From: an uncultured Neomegalonema sp.
GTDB taxonomy: Bacteria; Pseudomonadota; Alphaproteobacteria; Rhodobacterales; Rhodobacteraceae
Direction of reading: 5' to 3'
Assembly (NCBI GenBank): GCA_937958345.1
Contig: CALGNW010000125.1
Location: forward strand, 1-7,268
Length of the DNA stretch: 7,268 nt
The notes beneath the pieces were generated by a model. That model made no database searches, was not told the DNA's origin, and saw only the letters and a program-made list of their open reading frames with translations. A program made the position numbers and the translations under genes. Shown here piece by piece: positions 1 to 6,606 of this stretch (positions within the stretch are counted from its first letter, which is position 1; each line of letters begins with the position of its first letter).

Positions 1-445
1 TCTCGATTCCCAAAGCGGCTATCAGATGCGTAAAACGGTCGCCGCGATCCGAGAGGGCGGATTGTGGGGAACCGGACCGGGCGAGGGCGTGCAAAAGCTT
101 GGCCTACCGGACGCGCATTCCGACTTTATCATCGCCGTCGCAGCGGAAGAGTACGGCCTGCTGCTGACGCTCCTCGTCATTGCGGTCTATGCTTTCATTG
201 TTGTGCGCGGATTTATTCTGGCGGCGCATTTGAAGTCGATCTTCGCGCGCCTCGCCGTCAGCGGCATTGCCGCATTGATCGGGTTTCAGGCTTTCATTCA
301 CATCGGCGTTTCCGCGCGTCTTCTTCCGCCCACCGGCATGACGTTGCCGCTGGTCAGTTACGGCGGGTCAAGCCTGATGGCGATGGGCATTGCCTTCGGG
401 TTTCTGCTCGGACTGACCCGCATGGATATGGAGCGTTTAAGGTGA
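1..445 (+). CDS. ftsW: FtsW, septal peptidoglycan glycosyltransferase (SEDS family), C-terminal part
   Basis: FtsW is a polytopic inner-membrane SEDS protein that polymerises lipid II into septal glycan together with its partner transpeptidase FtsI. The frame is open from base 2, so the start lies outside the window; 147 residues are visible, ending in TGA at 443-445. Visible FtsW/RodA/SpoVE signatures are the periplasmic-loop motif GTGPGEG, then LPDAHSDFIIAVAAEEYG leading into a hydrophobic segment. Two more hydrophobic segments follow, with GMTLPLVSYGGSSL between them, the strongly conserved C-terminal SEDS motif. The short tail (TRMDMERLR) is basic and cytoplasmic. Its last codons carry the ribosome binding site and GTG start of murG, so the two genes are probably translationally coupled. 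The murG neighbour and division context favour FtsW over RodA. Nothing suggests truncation other than the window edge. Confidence 0.96.
   Translation, partial: LDSQSGYQMRKTVAAIREGGLWGTGPGEGVQKLGLPDAHSDFIIAVAAEEYGLLLTLLVIAVYAFIVVRGFILAAHLKSIFARLAVSGIAALIGFQAFIHIGVSARLLPPTGMTLPLVSYGGSSLMAMGIAFGFLLGLTRMDMERLR
430..433 (+). promoter_or_regulatory. Ribosome binding site of murG
   Basis: GGAG lies inside the last codons of ftsW, 8 bases before GTG at 442. It supports the GTG start, which overlaps the ftsW stop as GTGA and puts the GGTGGH motif at residues 10-15, the normal distance from the MurG N terminus. Confidence 0.7.
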
Positions 446-1539
446 GCAAGCTGGCGGTTCTCGCGGCGGGTGGTACGGGCGGCCATATGTTTCCCGCGCA
501 GTCTCTGGCCGAAGAGCTATTGCGTCGCGGCTGGCGGGTGGCGCTGGCGACCGACAAGCGCGGTCTTGCGTATTCCGGCGGTTTTCCCGACGGGGTCGAG
601 CGCCGTGCGCTAAAGGCTGCGACCCCTTCGCGCGGCGGATTGCTGGCAAAAATTGCCGCGCCGCTTGCTCTTTTCAGCGGCACGCTGGAGGCGCTGAAAT
701 GGTTCCGCGAGGGCCGCCCCGATGTTGTTATCGGTTTTGGCGGTTATCCGGCGGCTCCGGCGACGGCGGCGGCAATCCGCATGAAAATTCCGCGTATCAT
801 CCATGAACAGAACGCCGTTCTGGGCCGGGCCAACAAACTGTTCGTCAAGCGCGTTGACCTTCTGGCGTGCGGCATCGGCAAGCCCCTGAATACACCGGAC
901 GGCGTTCAGTCGGTTATCGTCGGCAATCCGATTCGCGACGCCGCACTCGCAGTTTCCGACATGCCGTATCTCCCTGTCGCCGAGGGGGCGATCAATCTGC
1001 TCGCTTTCGGCGGCTCGCAGGGGGCAAAGGCGTTGTCCGACACAGTGCCGCGCGCCCTCGCGCTTTTGCCCGAACCGGTGCGGCGCCGCTTGAAAGTTAC
1101 ACTTCAGGTGCGCGACGACGGCTTGGCCGCTGCTCAGGCGGTGTTGTCGGATGCCGGAATTACCGCCGAAGCCGCCGCATTTTTCGATGACATGCCCCAA
1201 CGCATCGCCGGGGCGCATCTGGTTATCGCAAGGGCCGGCGCGTCAACCTGCGCCGAACTTTCCGCCATAGGCCGACCCGCAATCCTTGTTCCGCTGCCCA
1301 GCGCGACGGGCGATCATCAGACCGCGAATGCCCGTTCTCTCGAAGAGGGCGGCGGCGCGATCTTGCTTCCTGAATCGCAGATGTCCGCGCAAGGCCTTTC
1401 CGATACGATGGCGTCCCTTTTCGCGGACCCCGCGCGGCTTGTTCAGATGGCGGCACAGGCGAAAACCCATGGCCGACCGGCTGCCGCAAGCGATTTGGCC
1501 GACTTGGTCGAGGATCATGCTGCACGCGGGAAGGCTTAA
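442..1539 (+). CDS. murG: MurG, UDP-GlcNAc:lipid I N-acetylglucosaminyltransferase
   Basis: MurG (EC 2.4.1.227) transfers GlcNAc from UDP-GlcNAc to lipid I on the cytoplasmic face of the inner membrane, giving lipid II, the substrate of FtsW. The GTG start at 442 gives 365 aa, normal for the family. The frame stays open upstream to about base 64, but that part is out-of-frame ftsW sequence. The N-terminal domain has the glycine-rich GGTGGH loop (10-15; H15 matches the proposed catalytic His19 of E. coli), the second loop GFGGYP, and HEQN (121-124). The C-terminal GT-B domain has GGSQGA (190-195), FFDDMP, and ARAGASTCAELSAIGRPA with E272, the likely ribose-binding Glu (E. coli Glu269). DHQTANA follows, with Q293. 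No key motif is missing. The GTGA overlap with ftsW suggests coupled translation. A 164-base gap follows. Confidence 0.97.
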   Translation: MSKLAVLAAGGTGGHMFPAQSLAEELLRRGWRVALATDKRGLAYSGGFPDGVERRALKAATPSRGGLLAKIAAPLALFSGTLEALKWFREGRPDVVIGFGGYPAAPATAAAIRMKIPRIIHEQNAVLGRANKLFVKRVDLLACGIGKPLNTPDGVQSVIVGNPIRDAALAVSDMPYLPVAEGAINLLAFGGSQGAKALSDTVPRALALLPEPVRRRLKVTLQVRDDGLAAAQAVLSDAGITAEAAAFFDDMPQRIAGAHLVIARAGASTCAELSAIGRPAILVPLPSATGDHQTANARSLEEGGGAILLPESQMSAQGLSDTMASLFADPARLVQMAAQAKTHGRPAAASDLADLVEDHAARGKA

Positions 1540-1664
1540 CTTTTCGTTTACTCTTGGGACAAAAGCTGAGCGGTGCACTGCGTGCGAACTGTCATATCTT
1601 GGTCTAACTGCGGCCCTATGTACTTGCGGATAAACCCGCATCCGGTCACAAGAACCGAATTGAA

Positions 1665-1684
1665 CGCCCGTCACAGAACGGGCG
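1665..1684 (+). promoter_or_regulatory. GC-rich hairpin just upstream of the murC ribosome binding site
   Basis: A perfect 7-bp inverted repeat (CGCCCGT at 1665-1671 with ACGGGCG at 1678-1684) encloses a 6-base loop, CACAGA. It ends 9 bases before the GGAG of murC. The AT-rich stretch behind it (GTATATATT) is not a run of T, so a standard intrinsic terminator is unlikely. It could affect translation initiation of murC, pause or protect the transcript, or have no role. The structure is seen in the sequence; the function is inference. Confidence 0.4.
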
Positions 1685-1693
1685 GTATATATT

Positions 1694-1697
1694 GGAG
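1694..1697 (+). promoter_or_regulatory. Ribosome binding site of murC
   Basis: GGAG lies 6 bases before ATG at 1704. This favours ATG 1704 over the in-frame TTG at 1692, which would overlap this site. Confidence 0.7.
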
Positions 1698-1703
1698 CGA
1701 GCG

Positions 1704-3110
1704 ATGACAGGCATTCCCTTTGATATGGGACCGATCCACTTTATCGGCATCGGCGGAATCGGTATGAGCGGCATTGCCGAGGTCATGCTGAATCTCGGAT
1801 ATAAAGTGCAGGGTTCGGACCAGCGCGAAAGCGCAATCGTAGAGCGTCTCCGTTCGATGGGCGCGGTCATTCATATCGGTCACGCGCCCGAGAATGTTGC
1901 GGGCGCAAGTGTCATCGTCGTCTCCTCGGCCATCAAGGACGAGAATGTCGAACTGTCTGCCGCGCGCGGCCATCGTGTGCCGGTGGTCCGGCGTGCCGAA
2001 ATGCTCGCCGAACTGATGCGCCTGAAACTCAACGTCGCCGTCGCGGGAACGCACGGAAAGACGACGACAACCTCGCTGGTCGCAACGCTGCTCGATGCCG
2101 GGGGCTTTGACGCCACGGTCATTAACGGCGGGATTATCCAGTCCTACGGCTCGAACGCACGCAAGGGCGAGGGCGAGTGGATGGTGGTCGAGGCGGACGA
2201 AAGCGATGGTACATTCGTAAAGCTTCCGGCGACTGTCGGTGTCATCACCAACATCGATCCCGAGCATATGGAGCACTACGGCACGTTCGATAACCTGCGC
2301 GCCGCCTTCCTGCGCTTTGTCGAAAATATCCCGTTTTACGGTGCAGTCGTATGCTGCATCGACCACCCTGAAGTGCAGGCATTGATTGGCCGCGTCAGGG
2401 ACCGTAAAATCGTCACCTATGGGTTCAGCCCTCAGGCCGACATCCGCGTCGTCAACCTGCGCTACGAACTCGGCGTCGCACATTTCGATGTCGAGTTGCG
2501 CAACGGCACATCGCGGCTGGTCGAGGGGTTCAGCCTGCCGATACCGGGCGATCATAACGTCCTCAACGCGCTGGCAGCCATCGGTGTTGCGCGACAACTC
2601 GGCATCAGCGACGACGCAATCCGCAACGGCCTCGCCGGTTTTGCCGGCGTCAAACGCCGCTTCACTCATGTCGGAGACTGGAAAGGTATCCGCATTATCG
2701 ACGATTACGGCCACCATCCGGTAGAAATCGCCGCCGTGCTCAAAGCCGCCCGCGCCTCGACCGAGGGCCGCGTTATCGCTGTGCATCAGCCGCACCGCTA
2801 TACCCGCGTCAGCCATCTTTTCGAAGATTACTGCAACTGCTTCAACGATGCCGACGTCGCGCTGATCTCGGACGTATATGCCGCCGGTGAAGACCCGATT
2901 GCGGGGGCGGATCGCGACTCGCTGGTGGCGGGTTTGACCGAACGCGGCCACCGGCGCGCACTCGGCATAGACGGCCCCGAGGATTTGCCCGCGCTCATCG
3001 CAGCAGAGGCAAAACCGGGCGACATGATCGTCTGCCTCGGCGCAGGGTCCATAACGACATGGGCAAACGAGTTGGCCGAAGCACTGGGAAAACATGAGAA
3101 CGCGGCTTAG
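1704..3110 (+). CDS. murC: MurC, UDP-N-acetylmuramate--L-alanine ligase
   Basis: MurC (EC 6.3.2.8) is the cytoplasmic ATP-dependent ligase that adds L-Ala to UDP-MurNAc, starting the peptide stem. The ATG at 1704 gives 468 aa, the usual length. The N-terminal Rossmann domain starts with HFIGIGGIGMSGIAE (12-26), the UDP-binding glycine loop. The central ATPase domain has the P-loop AGTHGKTTTTS (114-124), EADESDGTF from residue 163, and NIDPEH (183-188). PGDHNVLNALAAI (from 281) and DDYGHHPVEI (333-342) are Mur ligase hallmarks; the latter, with HQPHRYTR after it, belongs to the C-terminal domain. All expected motifs are intact. Its product feeds MurD and the later ligases, which are not in this window. 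The last 17 bases overlap the longest form of the next gene. The opposite strand of murC is also open over 480 codons, a by-product of GC-rich codon use. Confidence 0.97.
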   Translation: MTGIPFDMGPIHFIGIGGIGMSGIAEVMLNLGYKVQGSDQRESAIVERLRSMGAVIHIGHAPENVAGASVIVVSSAIKDENVELSAARGHRVPVVRRAEMLAELMRLKLNVAVAGTHGKTTTTSLVATLLDAGGFDATVINGGIIQSYGSNARKGEGEWMVVEADESDGTFVKLPATVGVITNIDPEHMEHYGTFDNLRAAFLRFVENIPFYGAVVCCIDHPEVQALIGRVRDRKIVTYGFSPQADIRVVNLRYELGVAHFDVELRNGTSRLVEGFSLPIPGDHNVLNALAAIGVARQLGISDDAIRNGLAGFAGVKRRFTHVGDWKGIRIIDDYGHHPVEIAAVLKAARASTEGRVIAVHQPHRYTRVSHLFEDYCNCFNDADVALISDVYAAGEDPIAGADRDSLVAGLTERGHRRALGIDGPEDLPALIAAEAKPGDMIVCLGAGSITTWANELAEALGKHENAA

Positions 3111-3771
3111 CATGGTCGCGCGCTTTGCAGATGAGCTTGAACTCGAAATCCGCCGGGAGGCGCTGAATTATAATCAGCAATTCGGATGGCGTCTCCTTTA
3201 CTCGCCAGTCGAAGTGCTCGGCGGAGCTGATGTCGCGTTCATCGGGTTAAACCCCGGTGGGACGGGCGCTGGCCAAAAGCTGGATTATTTTGCTATGCCG
3301 CCGAAACAAAGTGCGTATCGCGATGAGATTTGGTCAAAGCAGAGTGAAAAAGGCGCAGCGCCCTTGCAATTACAAGCGCTGAAAATTTTTGCATATCTCC
3401 AAGCGTCCCCCCACAAGGTACTTGCCGGTAATATCGTTCCTTTTCGTACACCGAAATGGAAGTATCTCAATGGAGAAACAAAAAGGGCCGCCTTGCAGTT
3501 TGGATCGAGTTTATGGACGAGAATTTTTGAGCGCGCGAAGCCAGAAATTGTAATTACTTTCGGCCGCGATGCAGGAACCGCAGTTGCTGGCATTTTGGAT
3601 ATTCCTTTCTCAGAAGACATCGATTCCGGTTGGGGAAAAATCAAGATCAAACGGGGACGGACAAATGACGTCTGCATTGTTGGTTTGCCGCACCTGTCTC
3701 GAATACGGATTTTCGGGCGGAGAGATAAAGCGCTCGAACCCTTTTCTCGCGTGTTCGGTGACTTACGGTGA
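3094..3771 (+). CDS. Uracil-DNA glycosylase superfamily-like protein inserted between murC and murB
   Basis: Not a usual dcw gene. The protein (225 aa) looks like a uracil-DNA glycosylase-fold enzyme. VAFIGLNPGG (47-56) resembles the N-terminal active-site motif of the superfamily and is close to the GxNPG of Mug/TDG enzymes. NIVPFR (113-118) and VITFGRDAG (153-161) resemble central elements of the fold. GLPHLSR (197-203) sits where the C-terminal DNA-binding motif lies (NPSGLSR in Mug, HPSPLS in UNG). There is no signal peptide, membrane segment or Cys cluster for a 4Fe-4S centre. Base excision of uracil or another damaged base is therefore plausible, but activity is inferred only. GC is about 47% (170 of 360 bases, 3301-3660, counted by hand), against 82 of 120 in early murB, which suggests acquisition by transfer. 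ATG 3094 has a weak GGGA 4 bases upstream and overlaps murC by 17 bases. ATG 3112, just past the murC stop, is an equally possible start. The end overlaps murB by GTGA. Confidence 0.8.
   Translation: MRTRLSMVARFADELELEIRREALNYNQQFGWRLLYSPVEVLGGADVAFIGLNPGGTGAGQKLDYFAMPPKQSAYRDEIWSKQSEKGAAPLQLQALKIFAYLQASPHKVLAGNIVPFRTPKWKYLNGETKRAALQFGSSLWTRIFERAKPEIVITFGRDAGTAVAGILDIPFSEDIDSGWGKIKIKRGRTNDVCIVGLPHLSRIRIFGRRDKALEPFSRVFGDLR
3757..3761 (+). promoter_or_regulatory. Likely ribosome binding site of murB, inside the preceding gene
   Basis: GGTGA, which matches the 3' part of the Shine-Dalgarno consensus (AAGGAGGTGA), lies 6 bases before GTG at 3768. Because it sits within the glycosylase-like gene, murB translation depends on sequence supplied by that gene. 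Confidence 0.5.
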
Positions 3772-4649
3772 CTGATTGGAACGGACGGCTGCTCAACGAT
3801 AAACCGCTGTCTCCCTACACATGGTTCCGTGTCGGCGGTCCGGCAAAGCGGCTCGCGACCCCTTACGACGAGGCGGCGCTCTCGGAGCTCCTCGCCGCAA
3901 CAGAGGGACCGGTTCTGGCCATCGGCGTCGGTTCAAACCTGCTGGTCAGAGACGGCGGGATAGACGGGACGGTCATCCGCCTCGGGCGCGGTTTCAATCA
4001 AATCACGGTCGGGGGCAATCGCATTCACGCAGGTTCCGCCGCCCTTGATGCGAAGGTTGCGACGGCTGCTGCGGATGCCGGTATCGCAGGCCTCGAATTC
4101 CTGCGCGGCGTTCCGGGAACCATCGGCGGGGCCGTGCGGATGAATGCCGGTTGTTATGGAACTGAAACCGGCGACCGTCTGATCTCGGCGCGGGTTGCCT
4201 TGCGCGACGGGACAATCCGAACCTACGAGAATGCGGACCTTGGTTTTGGTTATCGTCACTGCGGTCTGCCGGATGATGCGGTCGTCATCGGCGCGACATT
4301 CGCGGGCACGGCGGATGATCCCGCCGCAATCCATGACCGCATGGGTACGCTGATGCAAAACCGCGAAGCCGCGCAGCCCATTCGCGATAAAACCGGCGGC
4401 TCGACCTTCCGCAATCCGCCGGGCGAAAGCGCGTGGAAGCTGGTGGATGCAGCGGGATGCCGCGGCCTGACCGTCGGCGGCGCGCAGATGAGCGAAAAAC
4501 ATTGCAACTTTATGATCAACACCGGCGATGCAACCGCTGCTGATCTCGAAACCCTCGGCGAAACAATCCGTCAGCGCGTGCGCGAAACTTCGGGCCATGA
4601 TTTGCATTGGGAGATAAAGCGCATCGGAAACCCTGAACTCCATACGTGA
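3768..4649 (+). CDS. murB: MurB, UDP-N-acetylenolpyruvoylglucosamine reductase
   Basis: MurB (EC 1.3.1.98) is the cytoplasmic FAD enzyme that uses NADPH to reduce UDP-GlcNAc-enolpyruvate to UDP-MurNAc, the substrate of MurC. The GTG start gives 293 aa and places TWFRVGGPA at 18-26, the normal N-terminal position. FAD-binding motifs are GVGSNLLVRDGG (53-64) and VPGTIGGAVRMNAG (115-128). FGYRHC holds R163, the likely counterpart of E. coli Arg159. GGSTFRNPPG holds S212, the likely proton donor (Ser229 in E. coli), and WEIKRIG holds E282 (Glu325 in E. coli). The length and the ending suggest a type II MurB, the common form in Alphaproteobacteria. The start overlaps the stop of the inserted gene as GTGA, and no separate promoter is visible, so murB is probably translated by coupling. 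GC is high again, as in murC. Confidence 0.97.
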   Translation: MTDWNGRLLNDKPLSPYTWFRVGGPAKRLATPYDEAALSELLAATEGPVLAIGVGSNLLVRDGGIDGTVIRLGRGFNQITVGGNRIHAGSAALDAKVATAAADAGIAGLEFLRGVPGTIGGAVRMNAGCYGTETGDRLISARVALRDGTIRTYENADLGFGYRHCGLPDDAVVIGATFAGTADDPAAIHDRMGTLMQNREAAQPIRDKTGGSTFRNPPGESAWKLVDAAGCRGLTVGGAQMSEKHCNFMINTGDATAADLETLGETIRQRVRETSGHDLHWEIKRIGNPELHT

Positions 4650-4759
4650 ACGGCGACCGCAATATCCCGCTTTGTCCGTAGGCGTATCAAATACTGCGTG
4701 AACATTTGCGCCGCCTTAGGCATAACGGTGCGGTCACGATTGAAAATAACACATCGGAC
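4650..4759 (+). other. murB-ddl intergenic region
   Basis: The gap is 110 bases with no recognisable gene. The ddl frame stays open upstream to TTG 4706, but those 18 extra codons do not look like a Ddl N terminus. A 7-bp inverted repeat (GACCGCA 4655-4661, TGCGGTC 4729-4735) is 67 bases apart, which could close a leader structure or be chance. No convincing promoter or terminator is visible. Confidence 0.4.
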
Positions 4760-5674
4760 ATGAGCAGAGTGGCTAAATACAAGAAAATTGCCGTCCTGAT
4801 GGGCGGTCCTTCGGCTGAACGCGAGGTTTCTCTCGTCTCAGGTCGGGAATGTGCGCAGGGTTTGCGCGATGCGGGCTACGAGGTTGTCGAGATTGACGCG
4901 GGTGATGATTTACCCGAACAGCTTCGCGCGCTCAAACCCGATGCGGTATTCAATGCTCTGCACGGGCGTTGGGGCGAAGACGGCTGTGTGCAGGGCATCC
5001 TCGAATGGATGCGGATTCCTTACACCCATTCCGGCGTGATGGCGTCGGCTGTTGCGATGGACAAGGAAAAGGCGAAAACGGTTTTTAAGGCCGTTGGCAT
5101 CCCGATTGCCGACAGTCTGCTCGCCGCACCCGCCGATATTGCCGCCCGTCATGTCATGCCGCCGCCATATGTCGTCAAACCCTATAACGAGGGATCGTCG
5201 ATCGGCATCCATATCGTGACCGCAGGCGCGAACACGCCGCCGCAGGTGAACACACCGGATGCGCCTGATTTGTTGATGGTCGAACGCTACATCGCGGGCC
5301 GCGAATTCACCGTCGCCGTCTCTAATGGCGAGGCGCAGGCGGTGACCGAAATCATCACCGAGGGCTGGTACGATTACGCGGCCAAATATCAGGCGGGTGG
5401 CTCGCGGCACGAAATTCCGGCTCAGGTGTCAGAAGACATCGCCGCCAAATGCCTTGATTACGCCGAGCGGGCCCATGCCGCGCTGGGTTGTCGCGGCGTC
5501 AGCCGGTCGGACTTCCGGTACGATCCGGAAACGGGCGAGCTGATCATTCTGGAAACGAACACCCAACCGGGCATGACACCCACCTCGCTTGTGCCGGAGC
5601 AGGCAGCCTATCAGGGAACATCTTTCGCCGAACTGGTCGCTTGGATGGTGGAGGACGCATCATGCGGGAGGTAA
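4760..5674 (+). CDS. ddl: Ddl, D-alanine--D-alanine ligase
   Basis: Ddl (EC 6.3.2.4) is a cytoplasmic ATP-grasp ligase that joins two D-Ala. The dipeptide is then added by MurF to complete the pentapeptide. ATG 4760 gives 304 aa, the usual size. AVLMGGPSAEREVSL carries E20 (E. coli Glu15). ALHGRWGEDG and SGVMASAVAMDKEKAK are family signatures, and VVKPYNEGSSIGI is the ATP-grasp lysine and glycine-loop segment. YDYAAKY (204-210) is the omega-loop region; it keeps Y210 (E. coli Tyr216), which argues for D-Ala-D-Ala rather than D-Ala-D-Lac. SRSDFRYD and LETNTQPGMTPTSLVP (E265, N267) supply the metal ligands and the second D-Ala site. The start is the weak point: no strong Shine-Dalgarno precedes ATG 4760, and GTG 4769 or TTG 4706 are alternatives. 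The 3' end carries the ftsQ start and its ribosome binding site. Confidence 0.96.
   Translation: MSRVAKYKKIAVLMGGPSAEREVSLVSGRECAQGLRDAGYEVVEIDAGDDLPEQLRALKPDAVFNALHGRWGEDGCVQGILEWMRIPYTHSGVMASAVAMDKEKAKTVFKAVGIPIADSLLAAPADIAARHVMPPPYVVKPYNEGSSIGIHIVTAGANTPPQVNTPDAPDLLMVERYIAGREFTVAVSNGEAQAVTEIITEGWYDYAAKYQAGGSRHEIPAQVSEDIAAKCLDYAERAHAALGCRGVSRSDFRYDPETGELIILETNTQPGMTPTSLVPEQAAYQGTSFAELVAWMVEDASCGR
5650..5654 (+). promoter_or_regulatory. Ribosome binding site of ftsQ
   Basis: A full GGAGG lies inside the end of ddl, 7 bases before ATG 5662. It is the best Shine-Dalgarno in the window. It fixes the ftsQ start at 5662, although the frame is open back to about 5488. Confidence 0.8.
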
Positions 5675-6606
5675 ACGCCACCCCCAAGCATGATGTGAAC
5701 GAACACCTCCAGCGGTCGCGTCTGGCCGGCGAACCCGACGCGCTACCAAAGAAACCAAGCCTCTGGCAACGTTACCGTCCCCGCTGGAACCGCCGGGACA
5801 AGCTGACATTCTGGCTTCCGCTGTTGCTCGTCTCGGTCGCTGCTGTATGCGCCGCCTACTGGACCGAGCTGCGGACGGCGACCGTAACAAAGGTGGAATC
5901 CATTCGCGAGGCAGTCGTTGAGCACCCCGAGTTTGCTGTAAAACGTGTCGAAGTCACGGGGCGGGTCGAAACGTCGAATGATTTCGTGTTGTCGGCGTTG
6001 AATGTTGACGCAAAAAGACAGACGTTTTCGTCGCTCGAATTCGATGTCGCTGCGGCGCGCGAACGATTGGTGGAATCGCCGTGGGTTGACGACGCATCAG
6101 TGGCGCTCGATCCGACGGGAACGCTGCGCCTGCGCCTCAGCGAACGCAAACCGGCGGCGATCTGGCGGGCGGGCGAAAGTTATTGGCTGATTGATGAGAG
6201 CGGCGAGCCGATTACGACCGTCGACGGTCCCGCCGCGCGCCTCGACCTGCCTTATCTTCTCGGCAACAATGCCAATGTTGCGGCCTCGGATGCACGGGCC
6301 TTGCTCGCCAGCGTACCGCCGCATATCGCAACCGAAATTCTCGCTCTGATCCGGCGCGGTGATCGCCGCTGGGATATTGTCAGCAAGCACGGCTTTATCA
6401 TCAAGCTGCCGCAGGAAGGCGCGCTGGAGGCTTTGCGCGAATACGGCAGGACCAATCTGGGCGAGCGCCTAAAGCCGCTGGCCGTCCTTGCCCTTGATTT
6501 GCGGCGTCCGTCGGAACCGCCGGTCCTGACGCTCGAAGAGGGCACGAACGATCTGCGCATTGATGCGTTGGCCGAACTTCGCAAACCGGACCCGAAATCA
6601 CAATGA
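5662..6606 (+). CDS. ftsQ: FtsQ, divisome scaffold protein with POTRA domain
   Basis: FtsQ is a bitopic inner-membrane protein that, with FtsB and FtsL, connects cytoplasmic divisome proteins to septal synthases such as FtsW and FtsI. The start at 5662 gives 314 aa. Residues 1-47 form a basic, proline-containing cytoplasmic tail (for example RYRPRWNRRDK). One membrane segment spans about 48-67 (LTFWLPLLLVSVAAVCAAYW). The POTRA domain follows at about 91-164, from FAVKRVEVTG to the LRLRLSERKPAAIW end, with the typical SPWVDDASVALDPTGTL stretch. The rest is the periplasmic beta domain (YWLIDESGEPI onward), ending in a short polar tail. The 13-base overlap with ddl and the ATGA overlap with ftsA agree with the conserved ddl-ftsQ-ftsA order. 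FtsQ diverges quickly, so identification rests on topology, the POTRA-like motif and context together. Confidence 0.94.
   Translation: MREVNATPKHDVNEHLQRSRLAGEPDALPKKPSLWQRYRPRWNRRDKLTFWLPLLLVSVAAVCAAYWTELRTATVTKVESIREAVVEHPEFAVKRVEVTGRVETSNDFVLSALNVDAKRQTFSSLEFDVAAARERLVESPWVDDASVALDPTGTLRLRLSERKPAAIWRAGESYWLIDESGEPITTVDGPAARLDLPYLLGNNANVAASDARALLASVPPHIATEILALIRRGDRRWDIVSKHGFIIKLPQEGALEALREYGRTNLGERLKPLAVLALDLRRPSEPPVLTLEEGTNDLRIDALAELRKPDPKSQ

Larger units (their letters stand above)
1540..1703 (+). other. murG-murC intergenic region
   Basis: This is the longest non-coding gap in the window (164 bases). I find no RNA gene, no convincing -35/-10 pair with normal spacing, and no hairpin followed by a T-run. 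It holds a weak 5-bp stem (1625-1629 with 1636-1640) and a stronger hairpin next to the murC ribosome binding site, listed separately. TTGAAC at 1660-1665 and the TATATATT stretch at 1686-1693 look promoter-like, but they are 20 or more bases apart and would start transcription almost at the murC start codon. I therefore do not call a promoter. Confidence 0.5.

Noticed and set aside
64..441. Upstream in-frame extension of murG
   Set aside because: This stretch overlaps ftsW in another frame; its translation is arginine- and histidine-rich shadow sequence, and the GGAG plus GTG at 442 give a normal MurG N terminus.
610..1218. A 202-codon minus-strand open frame inside murG
   Set aside because: It is antisense to the conserved MurG domains and its translation shows no motif or separate ribosome binding site context.
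1660..1693. Possible promoter: TTGAAC with TATATA or TATATT before murC
   Set aside because: The spacing is 20-22 bases, too long for a standard sigma-70-type promoter, and transcription would begin almost at the murC start codon.
1665..1693. Intrinsic terminator after murG
   Set aside because: The stem is plausible but is followed by GTATATATT rather than a T-run, and a terminator directly before the murC ribosome binding site would not fit operon layout.
1671..3113. A 480-codon open frame on the minus strand across all of murC
   Set aside because: It is an antisense shadow: murC on the plus strand has every Mur ligase motif, and the reverse frame has no recognisable domain. Long antisense frames are common in GC-rich coding DNA.
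4684..4694. Small hairpin GTAT-CAA-ATAC in the murB-ddl gap
   Set aside because: Four base pairs with a 3-base loop is too weak and too likely by chance to call.
5488..5661. Upstream in-frame extension of ftsQ
   Set aside because: It lies over conserved ddl sequence in another frame, and GGAGG followed by ATG 5662 marks the true start.
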